In this document: one piece after another, positions 18,467 through 27,757 of the stretch
Layout: every line of letters begins with the position of its first letter
How positions within the stretch are numbered: position 1 is the stretch's first letter
NCBI RefSeq assembly: GCF_026652115.1
Contig: NZ_JAPPSQ010000008.1
Span: 156,258-220,257 of the forward strand
Reading direction: 5' to 3'
Source: Algoriphagus sp. PAP.12
GTDB lineage: Bacteria > Bacteroidota > Bacteroidia > Cytophagales > Cyclobacteriaceae
DNA: 64,000 bases
Notes under the pieces: generated by a model
The model's input: the letters and a program-made list of their open reading frames with translations, nothing else
Database searches by the model: none
Told to the model about the DNA's origin: nothing
Translations under genes and position numbers: made by a program

Positions 18467-19399
18467 TTATTGAAATATTGGGAAAGACTCACCGTCATTT
18501 GCGAAAATGGTAACAGTACCATATTCACCCCAAGTATTAATCCAATCGAAAGTAAACTTCTCGGAATCTGAGCTTGTAACTGTCATTGTATAAGAATCAC
18601 CGTAAGTATCAGTACCTGACATAGTCAAATTGTTACATGCGTCATTCAATCTAACAGATCCAGCCCAATCATCACCATAACATTCTCCCCAAAGGCCGAA
18701 CGCTGCATCACTAATGGTATAAGAACCAGTAGTACTAGTCGCTGTGAAAGTTACTGATCCTTCAAATGTTGCGTCTCCACAATAATCAGAAGTCTGAGAG
18801 TAAGCATAAGTTCCACCCAAATCAGATGGACAAACAACATTTACAAAGTACTGGAAAGGAGATGCGTAGAATGGAGCACCTGCAATATTTCCAGAAACGT
18901 TTTCTCTGTTGAAAGTACGGCCATACTTGTCATGCAATTCCAAGCTGAACTCAAACACATCCCCACCCTCGATGTCAGCCTCAGTCAAACCTACTGCAGC
19001 CATAGCTTCGGCAGCAGTGATCACAAAAGAGGTTCTCAAGAATCTAGAATCAGAGTTTGGTCCAAAATCAGATGCAGACAAAGTCTTCACTGTAACTGGT
19101 CCAGCTGTAGGAGTGTACTCCAAACCCACGCCTGTAATCAATCTTCTATGCTGAACATTGATATCTACTGTTTCCACTGAAGCTCCGTCTTCTGAATCAA
19201 CAGCTTCCAAAGTCAAAGCGAAATTAGAACTTCCTAAATCGAAGAAATTAAAGGTTGTACTGGTTCGAGAGATCGTTCTCAAATATGCCCCTGTATCGAA
19301 ATCAGTATAAGGGATATTTGGATCAACAGTATCGCGACAAGAACTAAGGAACACTACGGCTCCAACCAGTAAACCAAAGGTATATTTTAACATTTTCAT
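18467..19399 (-). CDS. SusCD-associated lipoprotein of unknown function
   Basis: A 310-residue protein with a lipoprotein leader ending in FLSSC (Cys21). I do not recognise a named family. The N-terminal half is predicted beta-rich and the C-terminal half (about 190-310) is a compact Gly/Thr/Ser/Asp-rich beta domain with several cysteines (VCPSDLGGTYAYSQTSDYC, then GECYGDDW and NDACNNL) that could form disulfides. It lies 21 bases downstream of the SusD-like gene and just before a strong terminator, so it is the third gene of the SusC-SusD operon. By analogy with SusE/SusF-type proteins it may be a surface-exposed ligand-binding lipoprotein, but this rests on position only. Confidence 0.75.
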   Translation of the reverse strand: MKMLKYTFGLLVGAVVFLSSCRDTVDPNIPYTDFDTGAYLRTISRTSTTFNFFDLGSSNFALTLEAVDSEDGASVETVDINVQHRRLITGVGLEYTPTAGPVTVKTLSASDFGPNSDSRFLRTSFVITAAEAMAAVGLTEADIEGGDVFEFSLELHDKYGRTFNRENVSGNIAGAPFYASPFQYFVNVVCPSDLGGTYAYSQTSDYCGDATFEGSVTFTATSTTGSYTISDAAFGLWGECYGDDWAGSVRLNDACNNLTMSGTDTYGDSYTMTVTSSDSEKFTFDWINTWGEYGTVTIFANDGESFPIFQ

Positions 19400-19420
19400 A
19401 TTATCTCAATTTTTTTTGGT

Positions 19421-21079
19421 TTAGTATACCCAAGAGTTACCAGAAGGATTGTTATCCCAGAAAACCTGAGCATCCAAACCGGATTTTTGAGTAGCATTGG
19501 TATTGGTTACCATGTAGTTATTAGGATACAAGAATGAGCGTGGGAAATCTCCAAAATTCTCGGCTAAGCCCGGCTGCATTTTCCTAGGTGTTCCTGTTCT
19601 CTTATATAAATTATAAGACTCCACACCATTTCCGAAAAGTGATAGCCAATATTCTCTTCCAATGATATCCATTTTATCGCTTTCAGAATCAAATTCGGAA
19701 GAAACATAATCTATATAGTCTGCAATCTCTCCATCTAGTAGATCTAGGCCATCCTCAGATAGTTCATTATAATAATCAACGACATCTCCAGAACCTCCTG
19801 AACTCAAAGCAAAATCCACAACAGAATTCATGTGCTTTTCAATTCCAGAAAGCAAGTACTCCTTTGCTTTTGCAGCATCTCCATCAATTTCCAAAGCTGC
19901 TTCTGCCAACATAAAATCAACATTTGCTGCATTCATAATAGGGAAAATACCAGCTCCTTGAGCTCCAAGGCTTGGGTTATTGGTTGGCGATGCAGAGTCA
20001 TCATCAAATCTGCCACCTGCAGGGTATATTCCCCACATTGTTCTTTTCAAACCATCTGGTGGAACCCCATCTGGATCTAGGTGATCACGACCCCAGTATC
20101 CTCTTTCTCCAGGAAGACAGTAGATAAATCCACCAGCTAGGTAATGAGGAGGAGCAATCTGTCCAATACACTCAATTTCATCAACATTGGTAGAATTTAC
20201 CAATACCTGACGGTACCAATAAAACCTTGCTCTAGGATCATCAAACCCTTTCGCTTCAGTCATATGCCACATGTAATAGGTAGAATGGTATTGCCCACCT
20301 CCTGAGATATAAGAACCGGTAAAATAAGGGTGCCTGGAGTCAGGATTGGCAATCGATGTTCCATATCTAAATACAAAGTCATCACCTGCCTTCAACATAT
20401 TGTCAGCAGCAACCAAAGCGGAGATACCAGCTGCAGAACCAGCTTGATCTACTAACCTTGTATTCAAGAAATATCTCAACTTCAAGGTATTTACCAATCT
20501 AATCCACTTAGTATAATCATTACCATAGTAATAATCATTCGGAGTTCCAGAAGAACCAGATGCTGCAAAGTGAGCCGCAGCTTCATCTAAGATGGCAAAT
20601 GCCGCATTATAAATAGACTCACCAGAATCTACTTTCGGGAAGAAGTTAGAAGGATCCAAGGCTTCAGAATAAGGAACATCTCCATAAGCATCCACCAAAT
20701 TGAATAAAATCATTGCTTTGATGGTTTTGGCGATCCCCAAGTGTCTCTCTAATCCAGCTTCTTCAGCCAAAGGCTCAAGAAAAGAGATGTCCTCCAACAT
20801 GTCCGCGTACGAATCTGACCACCAGCCATTTGTAGACTGAGTAGTATAGGCAGACTCATAATTCGCGCTTCCCTGATTGATCATACGGGTCAATCGCATC
20901 CCAGTATCATTAATATTTCTATAATGATCTTTGTAATCTAATTGAATCCTGTTAAGCAGGAAGTCCGGAGAAGCCGTTGCCGCAGTTACAGCATTTGGAT
21001 CATCTAGCAAATCTAAGTCACAAGACGAAGCAAACAACATGGTACCTGCACACAACAAGCTATATAAGTATTTTTTCAT
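19421..21079 (-). CDS. SusD/RagB-family outer-membrane nutrient-binding lipoprotein
   Basis: SusD-like proteins form the lid of a SusC barrel and capture the substrate at the cell surface. The start is taken as the ATG at 21079 (MKKYLYSLLCAGTMLFASSC, lipobox Cys20), 20 bases after the SusC stop; a longer frame lacks a signal. The body is about 552 residues, alpha-helical with TPR-like repeats (NVDFMLAEAALEIDGDAAKA near the C-terminal third). It looks like the 'SusD/RagB family nutrient-binding' subgroup (SusD-like_2) rather than the starch SusD. No glycoside hydrolase or sulfatase lies nearby, so the substrate may be peptide or another polymer; this is inference. Confidence 0.9.
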   Translation of the reverse strand: MKKYLYSLLCAGTMLFASSCDLDLLDDPNAVTAATASPDFLLNRIQLDYKDHYRNINDTGMRLTRMINQGSANYESAYTTQSTNGWWSDSYADMLEDISFLEPLAEEAGLERHLGIAKTIKAMILFNLVDAYGDVPYSEALDPSNFFPKVDSGESIYNAAFAILDEAAAHFAASGSSGTPNDYYYGNDYTKWIRLVNTLKLRYFLNTRLVDQAGSAAGISALVAADNMLKAGDDFVFRYGTSIANPDSRHPYFTGSYISGGGQYHSTYYMWHMTEAKGFDDPRARFYWYRQVLVNSTNVDEIECIGQIAPPHYLAGGFIYCLPGERGYWGRDHLDPDGVPPDGLKRTMWGIYPAGGRFDDDSASPTNNPSLGAQGAGIFPIMNAANVDFMLAEAALEIDGDAAKAKEYLLSGIEKHMNSVVDFALSSGGSGDVVDYYNELSEDGLDLLDGEIADYIDYVSSEFDSESDKMDIIGREYWLSLFGNGVESYNLYKRTGTPRKMQPGLAENFGDFPRSFLYPNNYMVTNTNATQKSGLDAQVFWDNNPSGNSWVY

Positions 21080-21098
21080 AATTGTTTCAGTTTTGGAA

Positions 21099-24000
21099 TT
21101 AGAATGCAAGAGTTACAGTTCCACCAAATCTCTTAGAACTAGGGCCAGTAACAAAGTCAAAGCCCAAACCGTTACCAACACCAGTTCCCAACACATCTAC
21201 ATCAAAGTTCATGTTTGGAGGGAAGTTCAAAGCAAGGAACCAAAGGTTCGTTCCGCTCAACGCAACAGAAGCTCTCTTGAATGGAGTCTTAGCCAACAAT
21301 GTGGAAGGTAATTCATAACCCAAAGAGATTTCTCTTAATCGAATCATAGATCCATCGAATACGTTAGGAGCATCCGTTCTTCCTTGGTAACCTCCGAAGA
21401 AATAATCAGAAGCAGAGATCTGAATATCATTCTTGATATAATTAGGAGAACCATCAGCATTGGTTCCATCCTGTCTTACACCTGGCATGATGAAAGTCAT
21501 TTCTCTATCAGCAACGGGGTCTTTTGTTACACCTCTTGCCAATGTAGCAGTTACAGTGTTAGAGAAAACTGCACCTTTATGTCTGTATTCCAACATTGCA
21601 TTTAAAGTGAAACCTTTCCAAGAGAAGGTGTTGATCCAAGAACCTGTCCATCTTGGATTTGGATCACCTAAGATTTGCAACTCTGGATCAGCCAAATACA
21701 GCCCATCAGATGAAGACACAATCGGATTACCATCGTCATCTCTTAGAAAATCAGTTCCCTTGATCACGTTGAATGGTTCGCCAGGAATAGCGAAGTTCCC
21801 CAAGGTAGTAAAACCAGCAACCACGATCTCATCCAAACCTGAACCCAACTCTGTAGTTACAGATCTATACAAACTCCAGTTAACAGTAGAGTTCCAGGTG
21901 AAACCAGAAGCAGTAGAAACCGGAGTTACATTTGCCTGAAGTTCAACTCCTCTCGTCCTAATATTACCTATGTTGATATTTGTACTAGTGTACCCTGTAG
22001 CAGGATCAATAGGAGAGGATGTTATCAAATCACTCGTATTTTTTTCGAACAAAGAAAGATCGAATCTCAATTTATTATTAAACATCACGGCCTCAACTCC
22101 GAATTCCAATTCTTGAATCAATTCTGGCTTCAAGTTAGGGTTACCCAAGGTGTTGTTTACAGAATGGGTTTGGGTAACAGATCCATCTCTGGAAAAGGCG
22201 ATTGCGTTTTGAGACAAACGATTCCTTGTATTGTATGGATTTGGGAAACCTGCAGATGTACCATAACCTAATCTCAATTTCAAATCATTCAATGTGGAAG
22301 AGTTCCAGTCAAAAGCCGTACTTGGGATAAAGGATACTGAAGCTCCTGGATAAAGAATTCTTCTGTTGTCTTTCTCAACTGTGGAAGTCCAGTCATTTCT
22401 CGCAGAGAACGTGAAGTACAAGTAATTAGAATAATCCAGAGTGATGTTGGTATAAATACCCATTCTTCTTTGCTCTTCAGTTCTATTTAACACATAAGAC
22501 CCAATTGCATCTAATGAAGAAGAACTTGTAAAGTTAGAGTGCCGGAACAATCCGAAAGCCAACTGACCTTGGGAAGAAATTCCGTCTCTGATAAATGAAT
22601 CATAGCGGGAGTTACCACCCAACAATACGCTCATCCCTAATTTGTCAGAAAATTCCTTCTTCCAATTGAAGATCAAATCTTGGTTCCAAATAGTATTGAC
22701 AATGTTAGTAGTAGTATAAACACCTGACTGAACAGCAGCACTACCTGATCCCGCTCCTTTGTTGTACATCTTCTCTTGCTTTTCAGTATAGGTATCCAAA
22801 CCAATTCTATAAGTCACAGAGAAATTATCATTGAAATCATAAATCAATGAAGTAGAGTTAAAGAAACGATTTACATTAGAAGTATTCTTGTAATATTTCG
22901 CCAACCATCTTGGGTTTACGATGTCGTTACCACCCCTATAGTATACAGAACTATTATCAACTGGATTTTCGAATGGCAAACCAGCCAAATCCACAGAACG
23001 AGGAGTATACAAAACGTGAGCAAATACAGACGGTACACCATTGGCAGGACCAGAACCATAAGAGGCATTAACTGGTGGAGCCTGCAAATCTGTGATCGCA
23101 AATGTAAATGAAGAATTCACTGATAACTTGTCATTGATAGCAGATCTGATACCCAAACCGAAGTTATATTTTTTCAATTCGTTACCAGGAGTAAATCCTT
23201 TGTCATCTGTATAACCAAAGCTTGAGCTAAAGCTAGTTCTATCAGAACCTCCAGAAATTTGGATGGAAGTATTTGACACCATGCCAGTTCTGAAGAATGC
23301 AGTAGAAGGATCTTCATAAGCCTTGTACTCATACTGAATAGGTGTACCACCGACGATTCCATCTACCCAGAACTCTGGGAAGGCTTCTCTTACTTTTGCA
23401 ACAGATGAGGAAGCATATGGATGGTTAACAGTTAAGCCTTGATCCAATCTTGGACCGAAGTTGGAGAAGAAGAAACCAGGGGCTTGCTGGAATCCGTTTC
23501 CATACTCATAACCATAGGTAGGCAAAGAAGCCGCCTTATTGGAGAATACTGATTGATTGATAGTTACTTCAGCAGCTTTTCTCTTAGATGCACCAGACTT
23601 GGTAGTAATCAAGATTACACCATTTCTACCTTGGTCACCATAAAGAACTGTCGCAGAAAGACCTTTCAATACAGACATGCTCTCGATGTTGTTTGGATCG
23701 ATATCCAAGAAACGAGAAGATGTCGTAGCACCACCATTCGTAAAGCCTTCCGTATTATTCGTGCTAGTATTAAATGGAACACCATCCACAACGAATAAAG
23801 GCTGGTTGGATTGAGTTGCAGAGGAATAACCTCTAATGACCATATTGGTACCAGATCCAGACATACCATTGGTAGCGGTGATATTCACACCAGGCACTTT
23901 CCCTTGCAATACACGGGATACGTCTTGTTCAGGACGATTCTCAAGTTGCTCGTCACCCACAGTGGTCACGGCATAACCCAAGGCTTTCTTTTCCCTTTCG

Positions 24001-24341
24001 ATACCGATCGCTGTTACTACCACTTCGGATAGTTGAGCAGCGTCAGCTGTAAGGGTTACATCAATTACGGATCGATTACCGATTGTCTCTTCGTGAGTCT
24101 CAAGACCAACGAAAGAGAAAATCAGTACATCTGAACCCGCCGGCACGCTAATGGAGTAATTACCATCCAAATCGGTGGTAGTACCCACTGTCGTACCCTT
24201 AACGAGGACGGTTGCACCCGGCAAGCCTAGTCCATCTTCGTCGGAAATTACCGTACCGGTAATTACCCGCTGCTGCGCCGACACCTCATAACTGAGGGTC
24301 ATGGTGAAAAGCGCAACAACAAAGAGTAAAGCTTTTCTCAT
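21099..24341 (-). CDS. SusC/RagA-family TonB-linked outer-membrane transporter
   Basis: A 1080-residue TonB-dependent transporter with signal peptide at residues 1-22 (ending YEVSAQ), a carboxypeptidase-regulatory-like domain (TGTVISDEDGLGLPGATVLV), a SusC-type plug (QLSEVVVTAIGIEREKKALG, RVLQGKVPGVNIT, NVIL-type ITTKSG region) and a large barrel ending in GGTVTLAF. The SusC-specific signature and length mark it as the partner of the SusD-like protein encoded 20 bases downstream. It takes up an oligomer at the expense of the proton motive force via TonB. It is preceded by a 576-base AT-rich leader with no gene, and heads the operon susC-susD-lipoprotein that ends at the 18412-18446 terminator. 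Confidence 0.94.
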   Translation of the reverse strand: MRKALLFVVALFTMTLSYEVSAQQRVITGTVISDEDGLGLPGATVLVKGTTVGTTTDLDGNYSISVPAGSDVLIFSFVGLETHEETIGNRSVIDVTLTADAAQLSEVVVTAIGIEREKKALGYAVTTVGDEQLENRPEQDVSRVLQGKVPGVNITATNGMSGSGTNMVIRGYSSATQSNQPLFVVDGVPFNTSTNNTEGFTNGGATTSSRFLDIDPNNIESMSVLKGLSATVLYGDQGRNGVILITTKSGASKRKAAEVTINQSVFSNKAASLPTYGYEYGNGFQQAPGFFFSNFGPRLDQGLTVNHPYASSSVAKVREAFPEFWVDGIVGGTPIQYEYKAYEDPSTAFFRTGMVSNTSIQISGGSDRTSFSSSFGYTDDKGFTPGNELKKYNFGLGIRSAINDKLSVNSSFTFAITDLQAPPVNASYGSGPANGVPSVFAHVLYTPRSVDLAGLPFENPVDNSSVYYRGGNDIVNPRWLAKYYKNTSNVNRFFNSTSLIYDFNDNFSVTYRIGLDTYTEKQEKMYNKGAGSGSAAVQSGVYTTTNIVNTIWNQDLIFNWKKEFSDKLGMSVLLGGNSRYDSFIRDGISSQGQLAFGLFRHSNFTSSSSLDAIGSYVLNRTEEQRRMGIYTNITLDYSNYLYFTFSARNDWTSTVEKDNRRILYPGASVSFIPSTAFDWNSSTLNDLKLRLGYGTSAGFPNPYNTRNRLSQNAIAFSRDGSVTQTHSVNNTLGNPNLKPELIQELEFGVEAVMFNNKLRFDLSLFEKNTSDLITSSPIDPATGYTSTNINIGNIRTRGVELQANVTPVSTASGFTWNSTVNWSLYRSVTTELGSGLDEIVVAGFTTLGNFAIPGEPFNVIKGTDFLRDDDGNPIVSSSDGLYLADPELQILGDPNPRWTGSWINTFSWKGFTLNAMLEYRHKGAVFSNTVTATLARGVTKDPVADREMTFIMPGVRQDGTNADGSPNYIKNDIQISASDYFFGGYQGRTDAPNVFDGSMIRLREISLGYELPSTLLAKTPFKRASVALSGTNLWFLALNFPPNMNFDVDVLGTGVGNGLGFDFVTGPSSKRFGGTVTLAF

Positions 24342-24629
24342 AAGGTATTTAGTTTAGTTGATTCGTAAATAAAATCCCTTTCCTCTTAATTTCAAAATAG
24401 GAAATAAGAGCCTGGAAAAATATTAATATTCCAATATTTTATTTAAAAAGGATAATTTTACAAATGTTTATTCCTTATTTTATTATAAATATTGGTTAAA
24501 TACCATTTTAAAGACTACACCAACAATTAACGGCGATTATTTTATGTGGATGGCTCAAAACAATGATTATTTGGCCCAACCCTCTTCATTAACAATAATT
24601 AACAGTTTATTATTTTTTTTCGAGTCAAT

Positions 24630-24646
24630 ACAGAATTTTATTCTGT
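24630..24646. repeat. Perfect short palindrome in the susC leader
   Basis: ACAGAAT (24630-24636), a TTT loop and ATTCTGT (24640-24646) form a perfect 7-bp inverted repeat about 290 bases before the susC start. It could be a regulator site or an RNA hairpin. Confidence 0.35.
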
Positions 24647-24799
24647 TTAATATTTCAAAAATTGAATTTTGTAAAAAAATTTTAATCTGACTTTTCAATC
24701 TTTTACAAAAAAAAAGTAAAACTAAATCCGTTTAAAAAAATATATTTCTGTCAAAAAAAGCTTTTAAATAAGTTTATTTGGAAAACAAAAAAAATGAAA

Positions 24800-24848
24800 A
24801 ATTTTACCTCCATTTTTTTTAAAAAAAATAAAAAGGAGGGGTAAAATT
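24800..24848 (-). terminator. Long AT-rich hairpin, probable terminator
   Basis: The arms AATTTTACCTCC (24800-24811) and GGAGGGGTAAAATT (24835-24848) pair with a two-base bulge, and an inner T-run/A-run (24813-24828) can extend the stem. On the minus strand it follows the small barrel-like gene by about 70 bases and is followed by a T-rich stretch. Confidence 0.55.
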
Positions 24849-24917
24849 TATTTATACCAGCCCATTTTTTTACCAATTTTTCAAAAAGAGGTTCAAATTT
24901 TTAGGGATTCATCTTTT

Positions 24918-25412
24918 TTAAAAGGAATATCTCAATGTAAAGGCTGCTTCATCCTCCCATAAATCCGTGAAATCAGCGAAATTATATGCTGGTTTCCAGT
25001 ATCCGCCAATATAAAAGTTGCTATGGTTGATATTATACTCTAATCCGACTATCGCATCTACCCCAAATACATTGTAATCCTGAGTAATCTTGTATTCCCA
25101 AGGCGGGATTCCTTTCCCTTTTTTCCACATTCCGTAATGACCACCTCCACCGACATACCATTCTAACCCATCAAATTCACGAATATCCCAGTGATGTTCA
25201 AAAAGCAAAGCACCAACCCATCCTTTCCATCGATTATAAACCAGCAAATCCAATGCTCCTGCATCGGTAATAAACTGCTTTACAGTCCCACCTACATTTG
25301 TCCCGCCTGTCACACCGATCATGGTATTATAAGCCCCGATCTGGGCATGACTTTTTTGACTAAAGAAAAATAGGGTGCCAAAAAATAGCACCATTAAAAA
25401 CACTCTTTTCAT
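24918..25412 (-). CDS. Small exported barrel-like protein of unknown function
   Basis: A 164-residue protein with signal peptide at residues 1-23 (ending QKSHAQ). The mature part has alternating hydrophobic and polar beta segments, Gly-rich turns (WYVGGGGHYGMWKKGKG) and an aromatic C-terminus (AAFTLRYSF), the usual mark of an outer-membrane beta-barrel. At about 140 mature residues an 8-strand barrel is possible. I do not recognise a named family. It lies 18 bases downstream of the 5-formyl-THF cyclo-ligase gene and may be cotranscribed with it and bshC, though a shared pathway is not obvious. A hairpin at 24800-24848 probably ends the transcript. Confidence 0.7.
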   Translation of the reverse strand: MKRVFLMVLFFGTLFFFSQKSHAQIGAYNTMIGVTGGTNVGGTVKQFITDAGALDLLVYNRWKGWVGALLFEHHWDIREFDGLEWYVGGGGHYGMWKKGKGIPPWEYKITQDYNVFGVDAIVGLEYNINHSNFYIGGYWKPAYNFADFTDLWEDEAAFTLRYSF

Positions 25413-25430
25413 CCTTTTCTGTGATTAATT

Positions 25431-26003
25431 CTAAAATGTAAGAACTTTTGCCGGAGTAATACAAAAGTCCAATGGGATATCGTGCTCTTCTGAAGGCAAG
25501 ATTTCTTCAGGCTCAAAAAAACTTAATCCAACCTTTATGGGGTTATTGGAGAGACCATCAAAAAAACGATCGTAATAACCTCTACCAAAGCCCAACCTCA
25601 TTCCTTTTTGATCATATGCCAAGAGGGGAACGAAAATCAAATCCAAAATGGGATTTTGAACTTCTTCAAATTCTACTGGCAACGGAATACCCCATTTATC
25701 CAAAACAAATTGAGAATGGGGCTCAAGAGTAATAGTCAACAAATCATCACTTGAAATATCAACCATGGAAGTATATGTCTCGAATCCCTTTTTCCAAAGT
25801 GACTTTAATAAAGGAATGGTATCAACTTCCATTTGAGCTTTTATCGGTAAAAAAATATGGGTTTTCTGGATAGAGCCATTTTCTAAAAGCCAATTGAATG
25901 CCCTTTCACAAATTTGGCTTGAAAGCTTTTGAAGCTCTATCTCTGAAAGCCTCTTCCTTTTTTCTTTGTAAAGCTTCCTCCAGTATGATTTGGAACTACT
26001 CAT
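25431..26003 (-). CDS. 5-formyltetrahydrofolate cyclo-ligase
   Basis: This enzyme converts 5-formyl-THF to 5,10-methenyl-THF using ATP, rescuing an otherwise inert folate. The 190-residue protein has the N-terminal basic ATP-binding segment (YWRKLYKEKRKRLS near residues 7-20), a middle FLPIKAQMEVDT segment, and the C-terminal family motif MRLGFGRGYYDRF near residues 130-142 that forms the substrate/ATP site. Length is normal. The ATG at 26003 overlaps the bshC stop by four bases (ATGA), so the two are translationally coupled. It is a cytosolic enzyme. Confidence 0.93.
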   Translation of the reverse strand: MSSSKSYWRKLYKEKRKRLSEIELQKLSSQICERAFNWLLENGSIQKTHIFLPIKAQMEVDTIPLLKSLWKKGFETYTSMVDISSDDLLTITLEPHSQFVLDKWGIPLPVEFEEVQNPILDLIFVPLLAYDQKGMRLGFGRGYYDRFFDGLSNNPIKVGLSFFEPEEILPSEEHDIPLDFCITPAKVLTF

Positions 26004-27559
26004 ACTTCCAAAACCATCATTCTGAAATCCAATGGATCAAATAATGGATATAGATTCATAACAAATTCCGGATCCCCCAAGTAAAATTGCATCATATTAA
26101 CAACTCGCTCCTGGGGACTTCCTCCTGGCTTGATCATTTCATCAATTGCATCCACTCTTTCCAAAGTAATATGCTGGCGTCTTTCCTCAGCTTTCCTGAG
26201 TTTTTTACTCATTTGGTCCAAAATCTTCAAAGACCTTACTTTTGCAGCCTCAAAGGATGCACCCAAACTCTTTTCTAATTCTGCAGAGGACTTTCCCCTC
26301 TCTTCAAAAAGCTTAGAAACTACTTCTCTTTCAGCACTCAATTCAATATCCTCCAAAGCATGAGAAGCAACATAGTCCTTTTTCCATGCATTAAAATCCT
26401 GAAACAGATCTTTAGGAAACCATCCCAATTGTTCCATTTTTTGTTGAGTCAATGAATTAATGACCAAAGCAAAGTTCCTTGGAAGTAATACTGGAAAAGG
26501 AACATCGAATAAATCAAATACTCCTTTCAATTGCAGCCAATAAACAACTTCCGCCGGACCACCCAGATAAGCAAGGTTTGGAAGAATCATTTCCTGATAC
26601 AAAGGTCGAAGCACTACATTCGGGCTAAATTTCTCAGGTGATTCTTCGATTAAAGATTCAAGTTCATCTTTAGAAAATTTCAATTTGGTATTTAATACCA
26701 CATACTCTTCGCCTTGTTGCTCAATTCTTTCTCTAATTCCTTTATCCAAAAAGAACAAATTGATCTCACGAGGAAAAATCTGCCCACTATAACCTAAAGA
26801 CTCTAAAGACTCTGTTTTCAAAGTGGCTTCTTTATAAGGAGTATGGTCAAAAAGATCTGCCTTCATCACTTCTTTGAACAAGGCCTTCAATGAAGTATCA
26901 TGTCCATCCACAATCAGTAATCCCTTTTCACCAAACAACTCGTGAACATACTTTCTTGCAGCTTCTTTTAAGGTTGTGCTTGAACCATATGCATTTTTGA
27001 AAACTTCAGCAGCAAAAGGTACCGATTTTAAAAACTCTTTAAAATCTTTGCCTAGCTCAAAGTCTCCTACAGCTCCTGTTTGATCGGATTTCCATTGGTA
27101 TTTCTTTCCATCCAGCTTGAAATAATTGATTTCATCAAAATCATGATCCTCTGTCGCCATCCAATAAACCGGAACAAAGTGATAATCCGGATAAGCCTCC
27201 TTAAGCTCCTCTGCCAACCTAATAGTCGACACGATTTTATAAATGAAATAAAGGGGGCCGGTAAAAAGGTTCAGCTGATGTCCTGTAGTGACTGTAAATG
27301 TTTTAGAATCTTCTAAAGCTTCTATTTGAGAGCTCTCGATTTCAAAAAGTTCTATTCCATGATATTGTTCTTTTAAGCTTTGACAGAGAATTTTTCTCTT
27401 CTCCTGGGTAAATCCCTTTTCATCAATTGCCCTCTGAAAACTTTCAATCTTTGGTAAATGTCTATAATAAGGTCTCAGTTCGGCATTCCCTTCGATATAG
27501 TCTAAAAAAAATGAAGAAAACTGATTGGTTTCTTTAAGATCTATACTGTGTTTTTTCAT
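26000..27559 (-). CDS. bshC: Bacillithiol biosynthesis cysteine-adding enzyme BshC
   Basis: BshC catalyses the last step of bacillithiol synthesis, adding cysteine to glucosaminyl-malate. The 519-residue protein has the family core TTGHQLNLFTGPLYFIYKI near residues 92-110 and the downstream VYWMATEDHDFDEI segment near 139-152, which together form the nucleotide-binding-like site. It also has a C-terminal coiled-coil region (roughly 400-470). Length is close to that of characterised BshC proteins. The start at 27559 (MKKHSIDLKE) sits in a 198-base divergent region with the M16 protease gene. No bshA or bshB gene is visible in the window, so the rest of the pathway would have to be elsewhere. 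It is followed by the overlapping 5-formyl-THF cyclo-ligase gene. Confidence 0.93.
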   Translation of the reverse strand: MKKHSIDLKETNQFSSFFLDYIEGNAELRPYYRHLPKIESFQRAIDEKGFTQEKRKILCQSLKEQYHGIELFEIESSQIEALEDSKTFTVTTGHQLNLFTGPLYFIYKIVSTIRLAEELKEAYPDYHFVPVYWMATEDHDFDEINYFKLDGKKYQWKSDQTGAVGDFELGKDFKEFLKSVPFAAEVFKNAYGSSTTLKEAARKYVHELFGEKGLLIVDGHDTSLKALFKEVMKADLFDHTPYKEATLKTESLESLGYSGQIFPREINLFFLDKGIRERIEQQGEEYVVLNTKLKFSKDELESLIEESPEKFSPNVVLRPLYQEMILPNLAYLGGPAEVVYWLQLKGVFDLFDVPFPVLLPRNFALVINSLTQQKMEQLGWFPKDLFQDFNAWKKDYVASHALEDIELSAEREVVSKLFEERGKSSAELEKSLGASFEAAKVRSLKILDQMSKKLRKAEERRQHITLERVDAIDEMIKPGGSPQERVVNMMQFYLGDPEFVMNLYPLFDPLDFRMMVLEV

Positions 27560-27757
27560 GGGTGAAGAGAATGATTATTTCGTATGCAAACTGGAAGAGC
27601 CTATCCAAAGTTCTATTTTTTCATTAAAAATCTCCTATTCTTATTTCAAAGGATCATAGTTTCTTTGAAAGTTTTATGGAAATGGAACAATTCATGGCAA
27701 TTTAGCTTTTCCTAGAAAATATCTGATTGTTCAAAAAAGATTAGCTTTGCAGCCTTT

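Larger units (their letters stand above)
24342..24917. other. Long AT-rich gene-free leader upstream of susC
   Basis: These 576 bases carry no plausible gene on either strand and are visibly very AT-rich, with many A and T runs. Two structures stand out and are listed separately: a palindrome at 24630-24646 and a long hairpin at 24800-24848. No TAnnTTTG -7 element was found on the minus strand by eye, so the susC promoter may be of another type (for example ECF-sigma dependent). Confidence 0.6.

Noticed and set aside
27742..27749. TAGCTTTG, a possible -7 element, just before the M16 protease gene
   Set aside because: It ends 8 bases before the ATG, so a transcript would be nearly leaderless. 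There is no -33 TTG at normal spacing (the nearest is about 12 bases upstream).
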